From positions 1 to 39,260 of the forward strand of contig JACSRU010000162.1 of NCBI GenBank assembly GCA_014879575.1: DNA of 39,260 bases, in the 5' to 3' direction. This document shows, piece by piece, positions 32,345 to 39,248 of the stretch. Positions within the stretch are counted from its first letter, which is position 1. Each line of letters begins with the position of its first letter. Source of the stretch: Chthoniobacterales bacterium. Lineage in GTDB: Bacteria > Verrucomicrobiota > Verrucomicrobiia > Chthoniobacterales > Terrimicrobiaceae. The notes beneath the pieces are model-generated. The model made no database searches, was not told the DNA's origin, and saw only the letters and a program-made list of their open reading frames with translations. A program made the position numbers and the translations under genes.

Positions 32345-32368
32345 TTCATTGCCAGCCGATGGTGTGGC
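32345..32368. repeat. 24-base direct repeat, right copy
   Basis: Matches 26651-26674 at 23 of 24 positions in the same orientation. Here it lies in non-coding DNA just after the modification operon. Confidence 0.7.
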
Positions 32369-32479
32369 CGCCACAAGATTTTTAACGGTTGGCTGGGGAA
32401 ATCCGGCCACGTCAATAGAACGGACGCTTTGAGGCGACAGTTTGACGGTTGAATGAGCGCAACCATTGTGGGATTGAGA

Positions 32480-32888
32480 TCAGACTTCGTATGCTCTTTC
32501 AAGAACTGTCAGCCTTTCTTGCTCGGTGAAAAACGGAGGTTGAATGAACGGCATTGAGGAACGCAAACGTTGGGCTTCGTCTCCCTCGGCCACCAGAAGG
32601 TCGGCAATCTCATGTGGACTGTGACGTTGGATCAATTCCGCCCATTCCAAGCGAGCTTGGGCACAGAAGTCTCCGGTACCGTTTTCCGACCGTCGCTGAA
32701 TGTGTTTGCAGGTCGATCTTGACGATTTCGGGGATTTCCCGAATGCGTTGAGCCTCCAGCTTCGACAATTGGAATCGAATCCAGTCTCGGCGTTGATGTG
32801 TGGACGGGTGAATCTCATCACGATTCTGCGGGGAGTCTACGTCGAAGAATCTACCCTGCTGGACTCTGGAGGGAAAGTTCATCCGCAT
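32480..32888 (-). pseudogene. small gene broken by a frameshift
   Basis: Two overlapping minus-strand frames join into one sensible protein. The N-terminal part (from ATG 32888: MRMNFPSRVQQGRFFDVD, later REIPEIVKIDLQT) continues, after a one-base shift near 32700-32710, into HIQRRSENGTGDFCAQAR, then IADLLVAEGDEAQRL and FTEQERLTVLERAYEV. Either a real loss-of-function or a sequence error. No family recognised. Confidence 0.5.
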
Positions 32889-32978
32889 TCTTGAGAAAAA
32901 TCAGTCCATGTTGAGTGACAGTGAGTGACAAACTTTTGAGCATTTACGAACATTTTTGGACTTCCTGATATGGACAAG

Positions 32979-33017
32979 AAAAAACCCGCAGAGCTTGCAT
33001 TTATCGGCTTCTGCGGG
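32979..33017 (-). terminator. rho-independent terminator of tRNA-Val
   Basis: CCCGCAGA (32985-32992) pairs with TCTGCGGG (33010-33017); on the minus strand a run of six T follows (32984-32979). It lies 22 bases after the tRNA 3' end. Confidence 0.85.
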
Positions 33018-33038
33018 CGAAAATGGGGTCTCAAAAAA

Positions 33039-33113
33039 TGGTGCGCGATACAGGGTTCGAACCTGCGACTTCCTGCGTGTGAAGCAGGCGCTCTACCACT
33101 GAGCTAATCGCGC
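33039..33113 (-). tRNA. tRNA-Val(CAC)
   Basis: The minus strand gives a complete cloverleaf: acceptor GCGCGAT/ATCGCGC, D-arm TTAGCTCAGTGGTAGAGC, anticodon stem CCTGC/GCAGG with loop TTCACAC (anticodon CAC, reads GUG), T-arm with GGTTCGAACC, discriminator A and an encoded CCA (33041-33039). It is followed by a terminator. Its 5' half and leader are duplicated at the end of the window. Confidence 0.96.
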
Positions 33114-33125
33114 CAAAGCGAGAAG
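33090..33125. repeat. 36-base direct repeat, left copy (tRNA 5' half plus leader)
   Basis: Identical to 39225-39260. Covers the tRNA D-arm, the 5' acceptor strand and twelve bases upstream of the gene (CAAAGCGAGAAG). The right copy runs to the window end, so the repeat may be longer. Directly beyond this copy, AACCCGCA-GA-TGCGGGTT (33127-33144) forms a perfect hairpin. Confidence 0.9.
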
Positions 33126-33135
33126 GAACCCGCAG

Positions 33136-33477
33136 ATGCGGGTTCGGTCGCCACGGGAGGGATTATACAAAGCGGGGAGGGGAGAGCAAGGCAAACAGAT
33201 TGGGGGGATGCGCGATGCAGGGTGGGGGAGGATTCACGTGCGGAGAGCTGATGCCCAGGCGGCACGGTATCTGGCCAAGTATCTGAGCAAGAACCGTGAA
33301 CCGTGTTTCAAGCGGTGGAGACTCTGGGCAGGATTCGGAGACATTCTTGGAATCAAAGGGGGAACGCTTGCAAAACAATGGTTTGTCGATTCAAGTAGAA
33401 AAGAGATCTTTCAAAATGCCATCAGTGATTTCAAAACCAACGCAGAGGAGCATATCCGTTTCTTTCGGGAAAACTGA
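33136..33477 (+). pseudogene. 3' fragment of a rolling-circle replication initiator-like gene
   Basis: From about 33220 the frame reads GWGRIHVRRADA, ARYLAKYLSKNREPCFKRW and RLWAGFGD, the C-terminal part of single-strand/rolling-circle Rep proteins (the ARYLAKYLSK helix is typical). The catalytic HUH and tyrosine motifs that should precede are missing, and the frame runs into non-coding DNA beside the tRNA repeat. So it is a remnant cut at the junction, or a pattern-based misjudgement; confidence is moderate. Confidence 0.5.
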
Positions 33478-33619
33478 TGCCGGGCTCCCGTTTGTGGAGA
33501 TCCCGCAGAAGGAAGATTCTTTCCCGACTGCCGAGTGCAAACGTATTTTGCGCAAAAACGGGTTCCAGCCCCTGACGACGGCCATGCGGAAAAAATACGG
33601 CAAGTTCCTGCGGGATTGA
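33416..33619 (+). CDS. small hypothetical protein after the Rep fragment
   Basis: 67 residues from ATG 33416, overlapping the Rep fragment end. Sequence (SVSFGKTDAGLPFVEIP, then PTAECKRILRKNGF and TTAMRKKYGKFL) is ordinary protein-like and basic at the end. Perhaps the accessory gene that goes with such Rep genes; no family known. Confidence 0.4.
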   Translation: MPSVISKPTQRSISVSFGKTDAGLPFVEIPQKEDSFPTAECKRILRKNGFQPLTTAMRKKYGKFLRD

Positions 33620-33658
33620 TTCGCTGCACGTTCGGGATGCCAAGCCCAACGGCTATCC

Positions 33659-34086
33659 GGAAGACTCGACCAGGGCGATTTCCTCGGGCGTCAGGCCATA
33701 GAGGCGGGGGCATTACTTTCAGCCAAGCGCGGACGCAAGAAAGGCGGCAGCCGAAATCTGACTCCCGTCCAAGAGAAAGACATTCAGAAGATGATCGTGG
33801 ACAAGACAGCCGACCAACTCAAGATGCCTTTCGCGCTGTGGACGCGACGGGCGGTCTGCGATTTGGTCAAAACGCGTTTCGGACTGAGGCTTCCCGAACG
33901 CACCTGTAGTGTAGCGAATATTTGAATTGTGACTTGAAAGCTTCTCTGGGCAAGAAGCCCTCACCGCGCACACAGACCGATTTGGAAAACAATCTCAAGG
34001 GGCATATGCGAATGCTCAGCAAATCCCCGGACCGCGCTGCCTCATATTTCGAAGCCGAGCCTATCCGCTATGCCTCTGCGGCATAA
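33659..34086 (+). pseudogene. IS630-family transposase with a large internal deletion
   Basis: The frame at 33659-33925 encodes the N-terminal HTH part: AKRGRKKGGSRNLTP, VQEKDIQKMIVDKT, ADQLKMPFALWTRRAV, TRFGLRLPERT. In another frame, 33925-34086 encodes the C-terminal end: CDLKASLGKKPSPRTQTD, NLKGHMRMLSKSP, ASYFEAEPIRYA. The whole DDE catalytic core (about 200 residues) is absent, and the junction is near 33910-33925. It cannot make an active transposase. Confidence 0.8.
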
Positions 34087-34348
34087 TAAATGTCACTATA
34101 TTTTATAGCCGGATTAATATCGCACCGTTTCGGATGATAACACCCTGAAGCCTCCTCATAAGGACAATTTCTCCACGCGAAAATCTGGCTGTCGGAAATG
34201 CGGCTTGCCTTCATCTGTTTTCCCTGCGACAAGCGCGTGAATGAGCAGTGACTTCCCTCCGACACTCAAACCATTCTGGTGTTATCCACCCTCGGCGGGT
34301 GAATAACCGAAAGGGTATAATCACTTGTTCGCCAGAATCGCGTCCCAC
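34087..34348. other. non-coding stretch before the cassette array
   Basis: No gene seen. GTTATCCACCC / GGGTGAATAAC (34278-34304) is a near-perfect hairpin, and TATAAT (34316-34321) could serve as a -10 box for the next gene, but no -35 is recognisable. No canonical attI or attC core (GTTRRRY) and no integron integrase found here. Confidence 0.5.
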
Positions 34349-35176
34349 ATGAGCGTAGTCGAAACACACAGGAGAGAGCTTGAAGAACACGGCGAGTATG
34401 TGATTCGCGCCAACGCTTCCACAGGTTGGTTTGCAGTATTTCCAAAGAAACTCGAAGAGTGCCGATCGAAAGCCCGCGCACATGAGCGAAGCGAATTTCA
34501 TCTTGTCGTGTATCGGACAAGATCGAGCGGACAACGTGATCACTGGGCGATTCCCTTTTCTGCGGTGACGCAGGAGTTTACCGCCGACTCCCTTACGCAT
34601 TCGGAAGTGAACGGCTCGGACAGGTGGAACTGCTCGTTCCGAGATGGGATTCTCCACGTCACACATACAGGTCGTGATGTCGACTGCTCGCGATTCCATG
34701 GAGTCCCGTTGATCGTCGAGTCTAGCCGGAACGATGCTAAGCTGCCTGAAGAGATACCTGACGATGAAGCCTTTGCAGAAGGCAACATAACGCGTATTTC
34801 CGTCAATCGATATGAGCGAGATGCAGATGCCCGGAGTCGCTGCATCGGTTTGCATGGTTCGCAATGCGCTGTTTGCGGGTTTGACTTCGGCGAAGTGTAT
34901 GGGCCAGCGATGCGCGGATTTATTCACGTTCACCATGTGACGCCCCTACACAAGATTCGTAGCAGCTACTTTGTGAATCCTCAGACCGATCTTATCCCCG
35001 TCTGTCCGAATTGCCACGCAGTAATCCACTCAAAACGAGAACCGCTTTCGATTGAAGAGATGCGTCAGCTTCTCAAGAAGGGCGAACAAGGCAGTGGACT
35101 CAACGACCACCCGCCGTCACGCCCCGTGCTTGGTCGCTTCGCTCCCGGCACGGATCGCGCCGTCGGGCAGTCGTGA
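34349..35176 (+). CDS. HNH endonuclease with N-terminal sensor-like domain (cassette 1)
   Basis: 275 residues. The N-terminal part (about 1-150) is of unknown fold with alternating beta strands. The C-terminal HNH domain has VNRYERD, CAVCGFDF, FIHVHHVTPLHKI and PVCPNCHAVIH: two CxxC zinc knuckles around the HH catalytic centre, as in McrA-like modification-dependent enzymes. The HNH part closely resembles that of the gene at 35724. ATG 34349 chosen over TTG 34325. The last 30 residues are encoded by the attC-like site, as often in cassettes. Confidence 0.85.
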   Translation: MSVVETHRRELEEHGEYVIRANASTGWFAVFPKKLEECRSKARAHERSEFHLVVYRTRSSGQRDHWAIPFSAVTQEFTADSLTHSEVNGSDRWNCSFRDGILHVTHTGRDVDCSRFHGVPLIVESSRNDAKLPEEIPDDEAFAEGNITRISVNRYERDADARSRCIGLHGSQCAVCGFDFGEVYGPAMRGFIHVHHVTPLHKIRSSYFVNPQTDLIPVCPNCHAVIHSKREPLSIEEMRQLLKKGEQGSGLNDHPPSRPVLGRFAPGTDRAVGQS

Positions 35177-35195
35177 GTCACTTTTGACGTTGGGC
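35081..35195 (+). other. attC-like recombination site A
   Basis: Imperfect hairpin ending in a perfect core GTTGGGC (35189-35195). The L'' arm AGTG-g-ACTCA-a-CGAC pairs with GTCG-TGAGT-CACT leaving two unpaired bases, the extrahelical pattern of integron attC sites. The R'' box (GGCGAAC, 35081-35087) deviates from RYYYAAC. Confidence 0.75.
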
Positions 35196-35203
35196 GGAAA
35201 AAT

Positions 35204-35614
35204 ATGCGCACTAGCCAAATTATCGGAATCTTCTGGCTCTTCCTTCCTTTGATAGTAGGAACGATTTTCCTCCTCCGAAGAAAGCGGGTTTCTTTTTGGA
35301 TGCCGTTTCTTATCTCATCGTTGATAGGATATGGGCTTATTCTGGCCTTCGCAAAGGTCAGTGATCGCGAACTGAAAGCCAGTTTATATGAGCTTGATAC
35401 GAACGGTGACGGCGTATTTACCGGTGACGAGATTACCCCAGAAGTAAACCGGCGATTGATGGCGGTCGCCAGTGATACTGGCAGAACATTTGCTCCGTTC
35501 ACGGGATTTCCTCTCAGTGCGATCTGGACCACGATCAATCTCGGGGTTCTTGCTCTCGGCTTTTACATCTTTCTACAAATCAAAAAAAAATGCCCAACCA
35601 AGCGATCGACGTAA
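35204..35614 (+). CDS. small membrane protein with an EF-hand (cassette 2)
   Basis: 136 residues. Two N-terminal hydrophobic segments (about 5-22 and 32-50), a soluble middle with a canonical calcium-binding EF-hand loop (DTNGDGVFTGDE), and a C-terminal helix (about 108-128). The ATG is eight bases after the attC A core. Function unknown; membrane-bound with a possible Ca sensor. Its last codons enter attC-like site B. Confidence 0.65.
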   Translation: MRTSQIIGIFWLFLPLIVGTIFLLRRKRVSFWMPFLISSLIGYGLILAFAKVSDRELKASLYELDTNGDGVFTGDEITPEVNRRLMAVASDTGRTFAPFTGFPLSAIWTTINLGVLALGFYIFLQIKKKCPTKRST

Positions 35615-35697
35615 CCCTCCACCGCTGTCACTTTGGGTGCTGGGCTTCGCCGCACCCGACGTGCCACCGGTTCCGGGTGCGTCATCGCGGACGGCGC
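35592..35697 (+). other. attC-like site B (imperfect)
   Basis: Starts with a perfect R'' box GCCCAAC (35592-35598). GCGAT-c-GACG (35602-35611) pairs with CGTCATCGC (35680-35688) with one extra base. The right core expected after 35688 (GGACGGCGCC) is not GTTRRRY, so this site is decayed or misread. Confidence 0.5.
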
Positions 35698-35723
35698 CGC
35701 ATTCATAGCCTTCTATCATTGTC

Positions 35724-36593
35724 ATGCCCTCCTACCTTTTCCTCTGGAACCCGACCAAGGACACCCATTCGTTTCGGGACTATGACCGAGTTCAGGCGAT
35801 GGCCAAGGCCGGCAAGCCCTATGACACCGGCTGGATTTGTCCCTCACGGCAGCCGCGTCCCGGCGATGTCGCCTTCTTGCAGCGCACAGGTCCAAAGAGC
35901 AACGGAGTTTTCGCAAGAGGGGTCGTCACTCGTGGGGCTTACGAAAGCGAGGACGGCGTCAGGATAGTGCGCCTGCGCCTTGAGGCGTTCCTCCCCATTG
36001 GGCGGGAAGTCCCTCGCTCCAGCATAATCGCGCACGCCAAGTGGCGATCACCGTGGATGCCCATGTCTTCGGGCAACGTCATTCCGGACCCAATCGTCCG
36101 GTCTATCGAAGCACTTTGGGCGGTTGCGATCCGTGGTGATGGGGAGTCGGTCCTACACCCCGATGAGGTTGCTACGCCTTCGCAGTTCCTTGAGGGTGCG
36201 ACTCGTCAAGTATCCGTGAACCGCTACGAACGCAATCCATACGCACGTCAGCAGTGCATTGAGCATTACGGCTGCGGATGTTCCGTTTGTGGCTTCGATT
36301 TCGAGGCAGTGTATGGCGAGCTTGGCAGCGGGTTCATTCACGTTCACCATCTGAAGGCGCTGGCCGAGATCGGGCGAGAGTATGAGATCGATCCGGTTTC
36401 TGATTTGCGGCCGATCTGCCCGAATTGTCACGCGATGATTCACCGGCGGGAGGAGATGATGACGATTGAGGAGTTGAGAGAGTTGATTCAGACCCGAGTG
36501 AAAACGCCGAACAAGGGTGCTGCACCGAATGGCGGCCCCGCTACGCAGTTTGGCAATTCGAGCGTCACGGAGGGGCCGCCATCGGTGAGCTGA
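35724..36593 (+). CDS. EVE/PUA-like reader fused to HNH endonuclease (cassette 3)
   Basis: 289 residues. The N-terminal 130 residues look like an EVE/PUA-type domain (YLFLWNP, TGWICPS, RPGDVAFLQRTG, GVFARGVV), a fold that reads modified bases. The C-terminal HNH domain (about 160-255): VNRYERN, CSVCGFDF (186-193), FIHVHHLKAL (204-213), ICPNCHAMIH (231-240). The combination suggests a modification-dependent (type IV) restriction enzyme. The tail from about residue 262 is encoded by attC-like site C. Confidence 0.85.
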   Translation: MPSYLFLWNPTKDTHSFRDYDRVQAMAKAGKPYDTGWICPSRQPRPGDVAFLQRTGPKSNGVFARGVVTRGAYESEDGVRIVRLRLEAFLPIGREVPRSSIIAHAKWRSPWMPMSSGNVIPDPIVRSIEALWAVAIRGDGESVLHPDEVATPSQFLEGATRQVSVNRYERNPYARQQCIEHYGCGCSVCGFDFEAVYGELGSGFIHVHHLKALAEIGREYEIDPVSDLRPICPNCHAMIHRREEMMTIEELRELIQTRVKTPNKGAAPNGGPATQFGNSSVTEGPPSVS

Positions 36594-36604
36594 ATCGCAA
36601 AAAA
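36506..36604 (+). other. attC-like site C
   Basis: GCT-g-CACCGA-a-TGGCGGCC (36519-36537) pairs with GGCCGCCA-TCGGTG-AGC (36574-36590) leaving exactly two extra bases on one arm. Left box GCCGAAC (36506-36512). The right core after 36590 is degenerate (no GTTRRRY). Confidence 0.65.
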
Positions 36605-36642
36605 TACCAGACAACACTTCGATGATCGGTTAATCTCCCACC

Positions 36643-36834
36643 ATGACGACCAAATTCACCTACTGGCAGGAAGATGACGGAAAGTTTCTTGGTTATCTGA
36701 ACGACTTTCCTGAGCACTGGACACAGGGGGAATCCCTGCAGGATCTCAAGGATCACCTTCGGGACCTCTACGAAACCTTTTCCGAAGGACACCTTCCGGG
36801 GATCAAGAAAGTAGAAGAATTAGAATTGGCGTGA
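36643..36834 (+). CDS. hicB: HicB-family antitoxin
   Basis: 63 residues. KFTYWQEDDGKFLGYLNDFP and TQGESLQDLKDHL, then DLYE are the short HicB pattern (a degraded RNase H-like fold without a DNA-binding tail). The GTG of hicA overlaps its stop. HicB binds and blocks HicA. Gene order here is antitoxin first. Confidence 0.9.
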   Translation: MTTKFTYWQEDDGKFLGYLNDFPEHWTQGESLQDLKDHLRDLYETFSEGHLPGIKKVEELELA

Positions 36835-37010
36835 AGAGGCGCGAGTTGATTTCTAAGCTCGAATCTGCAGGTGCTGTTCTCCTTCGTCATGGAGGGAAAC
36901 ACGACATTTACCACAACCCCAAGACCGGAATCACGCAGCCGATTCCTCGGCATAAGGAGATAAACGAGCTTCTTGCACGCAAAATTCTCCGAGACCTCAC
37001 AAAAGAATAA
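36831..37010 (+). CDS. hicA: HicA-family mRNA interferase toxin
   Basis: 59 residues from GTG 36831 (overlaps the hicB stop by four bases). RRELISKLESAGAVLLRHGG, then KHDIYHNP and IPRHKEINELLARKILRDL match the HicA double-stranded-RNA-binding fold; the catalytic His is in GGKHDIY. It cleaves mRNA when free of HicB. Intact by length. The stop TAA is two bases before attC-like site D. Confidence 0.92.
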   Translation: MKRRELISKLESAGAVLLRHGGKHDIYHNPKTGITQPIPRHKEINELLARKILRDLTKE

Positions 37011-37012
37011 AA

Positions 37013-37124
37013 CGCGAACCAGCCAGTCCACCGAATCCCGTGCCTTCGGCACTTCTGGCATTTCGGCTGCGGAGCAGCCTCGGATGCTAGAAGCAAGCGG
37101 TATCGGTGACTGGGAGCGTTGGGC
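37013..37124 (+). other. attC site D
   Basis: 112 bases. Right core GTTGGGC (37118-37124). CCAGT-c-CACCGA-a-TcCCG (37023-37040) pairs with CGGTATCGGTGACTGG (37098-37113) leaving unpaired bases on one arm. The 91 bases between arms match site E at 88 positions. Confidence 0.85.
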
Positions 37125-37180
37125 AAAAATACACCACCATCCGTGATTGACCCCGCCGCCTAGTGTGTCACCATTCCCCC

Positions 37181-38143
37181 ATGAAGCAATTGACCGCAGT
37201 CGAACTTTGCGCCGGGGCCGGAGGCCAAGCCCTTGGACTTGAACAGGCGGGCTTCCACCATGCGGCATTAGTTGAGATCGACCCGAATTGCTGCAACACA
37301 CTCAGAAAGAACAGAAAAGAATGGAATGTCATCGAACAGGATTTGAGGAAATTCGATGGGACGCCATACAAAGGCGCAGATTTGCTTGCGGGCGGGCTAC
37401 CCTGCCCACCCTTTTCCGTGGCGGGCAAGCAACTTGGCGATGCAGACGAAAGGAATTTATTTCCAGAGGGGATTCGACTCGTGAAGGAGATTCGCCCCCG
37501 TGCTGTGATGATCGAAAACGTCCGGGGGATTTTGGATGCCGTTTTTGAAGATTATAGGCGATATATTTCAGGTGAGATTGCTTCCCTTGGCTATCGCACC
37601 GATTGGCGATTGATGAGTGCTTCTGACTACGGTGTTCCCCAGCTTCGCCCCCGTGTAGTTTTTATCGCTTTACGTGAAGATATTAAGGGTGGGTTTCCGT
37701 GGCCCGCACCATCCCTCTTGCCTCCTCCCACAGTCGGCGAGACTCTTCATGACTTGATCGCTGCCAATGGATGGGGAATGGCTGCTGATTGGCGCATTCG
37801 CGCCAATCAAGTGGCCCCCACGATTGTTGGCGGCTCCAAGAAGCATGGCGGCCCAGATCTAGGCCCTACTCGCGCCAAGCGCGCTTGGGCATCGCTCGGA
37901 GTTGACGGCATGGGGATTGCCAATGATGCGCCGGATACAGATTTTGTCGGGATGCCCCGTTTGACTGTCCGCATGGTGGCACGGCTTCAGGGTTTTCCTG
38001 ACGATTGGCAGTTTTCGGGCAGTAAAACCGCTGCTTATCGTCAAGTGGGGAACGCATTTCCGCCGCCGGTGGCGGCGGCTGTTGCCTCCGGCATTTTTAC
38101 TCGGTTGCGCGAATCGGCTTATCCGAAGTTGGCTGTTGCTTGA
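37181..38143 (+). CDS. DNA (cytosine-5) methyltransferase
   Basis: 320 residues. C5-methylase motifs in order: I ELCAGAGGQALGLEQAG, IV GGLPCPPFSVAGK (catalytic Cys in PC), VI MIENVRG, VIII PRVVFIA, X YRQVGNAFPPPVA. ATG 37181 begins the protein just before motif I; the upstream frame to 37163 is short. Its stop overlaps the region of the HNH nuclease start, so the pair is probably a type II restriction-modification system in one cassette. The recognition sequence cannot be predicted. Confidence 0.95.
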   Translation: MKQLTAVELCAGAGGQALGLEQAGFHHAALVEIDPNCCNTLRKNRKEWNVIEQDLRKFDGTPYKGADLLAGGLPCPPFSVAGKQLGDADERNLFPEGIRLVKEIRPRAVMIENVRGILDAVFEDYRRYISGEIASLGYRTDWRLMSASDYGVPQLRPRVVFIALREDIKGGFPWPAPSLLPPPTVGETLHDLIAANGWGMAADWRIRANQVAPTIVGGSKKHGGPDLGPTRAKRAWASLGVDGMGIANDAPDTDFVGMPRLTVRMVARLQGFPDDWQFSGSKTAAYRQVGNAFPPPVAAAVASGIFTRLRESAYPKLAVA

Positions 38144-38148
38144 TCTTT

Positions 38149-38736
38149 ATGGGAGCGCGAGACAATCTCAGGGCGCATTTTCTCAAGCATGTTGGAAAGG
38201 TGATGGATTCCAATGAACTCCGAAAGATTGCCGGAGGCATCACTGAATGGGCACGCCGAGTGCGCGAGTTAAGGACGGAAGAAGGGTATCAGATTCTCAC
38301 CCATAATGACCGGGATGATTTGAAGCCCGGTCAGTATCTTCTGCTTGACCCAGCCCCGAAACCCGCGTTCGAACGCACGATTTCCAAGGAGACGAGAGCG
38401 TTTGTTTTGGACCGGAATGGCTTTACATGCCAAATGTGCGGAGCAGTAGCAGGCGAACCACACCCAGAAGACCCAAGCAGAAGAACCCGCCTACATATCG
38501 GGCATATTATTGACAAGTCTGTTGGCGGCACTGACGACCCAAATAATCTTCGGGCGATTTGCTCGGTTTGCAACGAGGGCGCATCGAATATCACCTTGCA
38601 ACGCCCCAAGGCTGACAAGCTGTTGATTCAGATTCGCCGTGCCCCCAGCTCAGATCAGCTTGAAGTGCTGAAGTGGCTTATCACGAAATTTCCCAAGCAA
38701 GCGACTGAACAAATTGGTCGCCATGACAAAAAATAA
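38149..38736 (+). CDS. HNH restriction endonuclease paired with the C5-methylase
   Basis: 195 residues. An N-terminal helical part is followed by a winged-helix-like segment (GYQILTHNDRDDLKPGQYLL) and the HNH nuclease: FTCQMCGA, LHIGHIIDKSVGGTDDPNNL, AICSVCNEG (zinc CxxC pairs around the GH catalytic motif). Such enzymes are partners of m5C methylases in type II systems. ATG 38149 (TTG 38140 overlaps the methylase stop). Downstream lies attC site E. Confidence 0.88.
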   Translation: MGARDNLRAHFLKHVGKVMDSNELRKIAGGITEWARRVRELRTEEGYQILTHNDRDDLKPGQYLLLDPAPKPAFERTISKETRAFVLDRNGFTCQMCGAVAGEPHPEDPSRRTRLHIGHIIDKSVGGTDDPNNLRAICSVCNEGASNITLQRPKADKLLIQIRRAPSSDQLEVLKWLITKFPKQATEQIGRHDKK

Positions 38737-38740
38737 AAAT

Positions 38741-38852
38741 GCCCAACTAACCAGTCCACCGAATCCCGTGCCTCCGGCACTTCTGGCATTTCGGCTGCGG
38801 AGCAGCCTCGGATGCCAGAAGCAAGCGGGATCGGTGACTGGGGGCGTTCAAA
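38741..38852 (+). other. attC site E
   Basis: Left box GCCCAAC (38741-38747) is consensus. CCAGT-c-CACCGA-a-TCCCG (38751-38768) pairs with CGGGATCGGTGACTGG (38826-38841). The right end is G-TTCAAA (38846-38852), off the GTTRRRY consensus, as expected for the last site of an array whose neighbour was lost. Confidence 0.8.
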
Positions 38853-39195
38853 CCAAAGCTGGGGCCGAAGGCTCCGAGCTCATTAATTGGAATCTGTTCC
38901 CATACCTCCGCAACAAAGTCTGAAGTCTCTGGCGGATCGGAAGGGAGTCAGGGCCGAGGCCGTCAGAGTCTTCGGAGGGGCAAGACGGATTTCTCCTTGC
39001 GATAAGAGAGTCCGGTTAGGATCGCGGCGAGTTGGATTGTGACTTGTCCGATGAGTGACCCCCTGCGGAGCATTCCGAGCCAGAATCAATCAGGGGCATA
39101 AAGAACAGAAATTGCAGGGTTACAAAAGCAGGGTGACAATACGATAAGAAATTCCTGCGTATTCGTAAAAATGGACTGCCAACCCGCATGGTTGC
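38853..39195. other. non-coding stretch after the last cassette
   Basis: About 340 bases without a convincing gene. Short open frames exist on both strands, but none has recognisable protein character. No terminator or promoter stands out. Confidence 0.5.
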
Positions 39196-39248
39196 TTGCT
39201 CTCCCACCTGCCTGAACGGCAGGTGCTCTACCACTGAGCTAATCGCGC
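39196..39248 (-). pseudogene. tRNA-Val 5'-half duplicate joined to a foreign hairpin
   Basis: On the minus strand, from 39248, the sequence copies the acceptor 5' strand and D-arm of tRNA-Val and then departs into ACCTGCC-gttca-GGCAGGT, a perfect hairpin with a five-base loop. No T-arm, no acceptor 3' strand and no CCA follow, so it cannot be a tRNA. Confidence 0.75.

Noticed and set aside
34278-34321. Hairpin plus TATAAT as an integron attI/Pc region
   Set aside because: No GTTRRRY core, no -35 box at the right distance and no integrase gene; kept only as a note on the non-coding stretch.
38883-39234. Short minus-strand frames after the last cassette
   Set aside because: No start context, no family resemblance, and overlap with the tRNA fragment.
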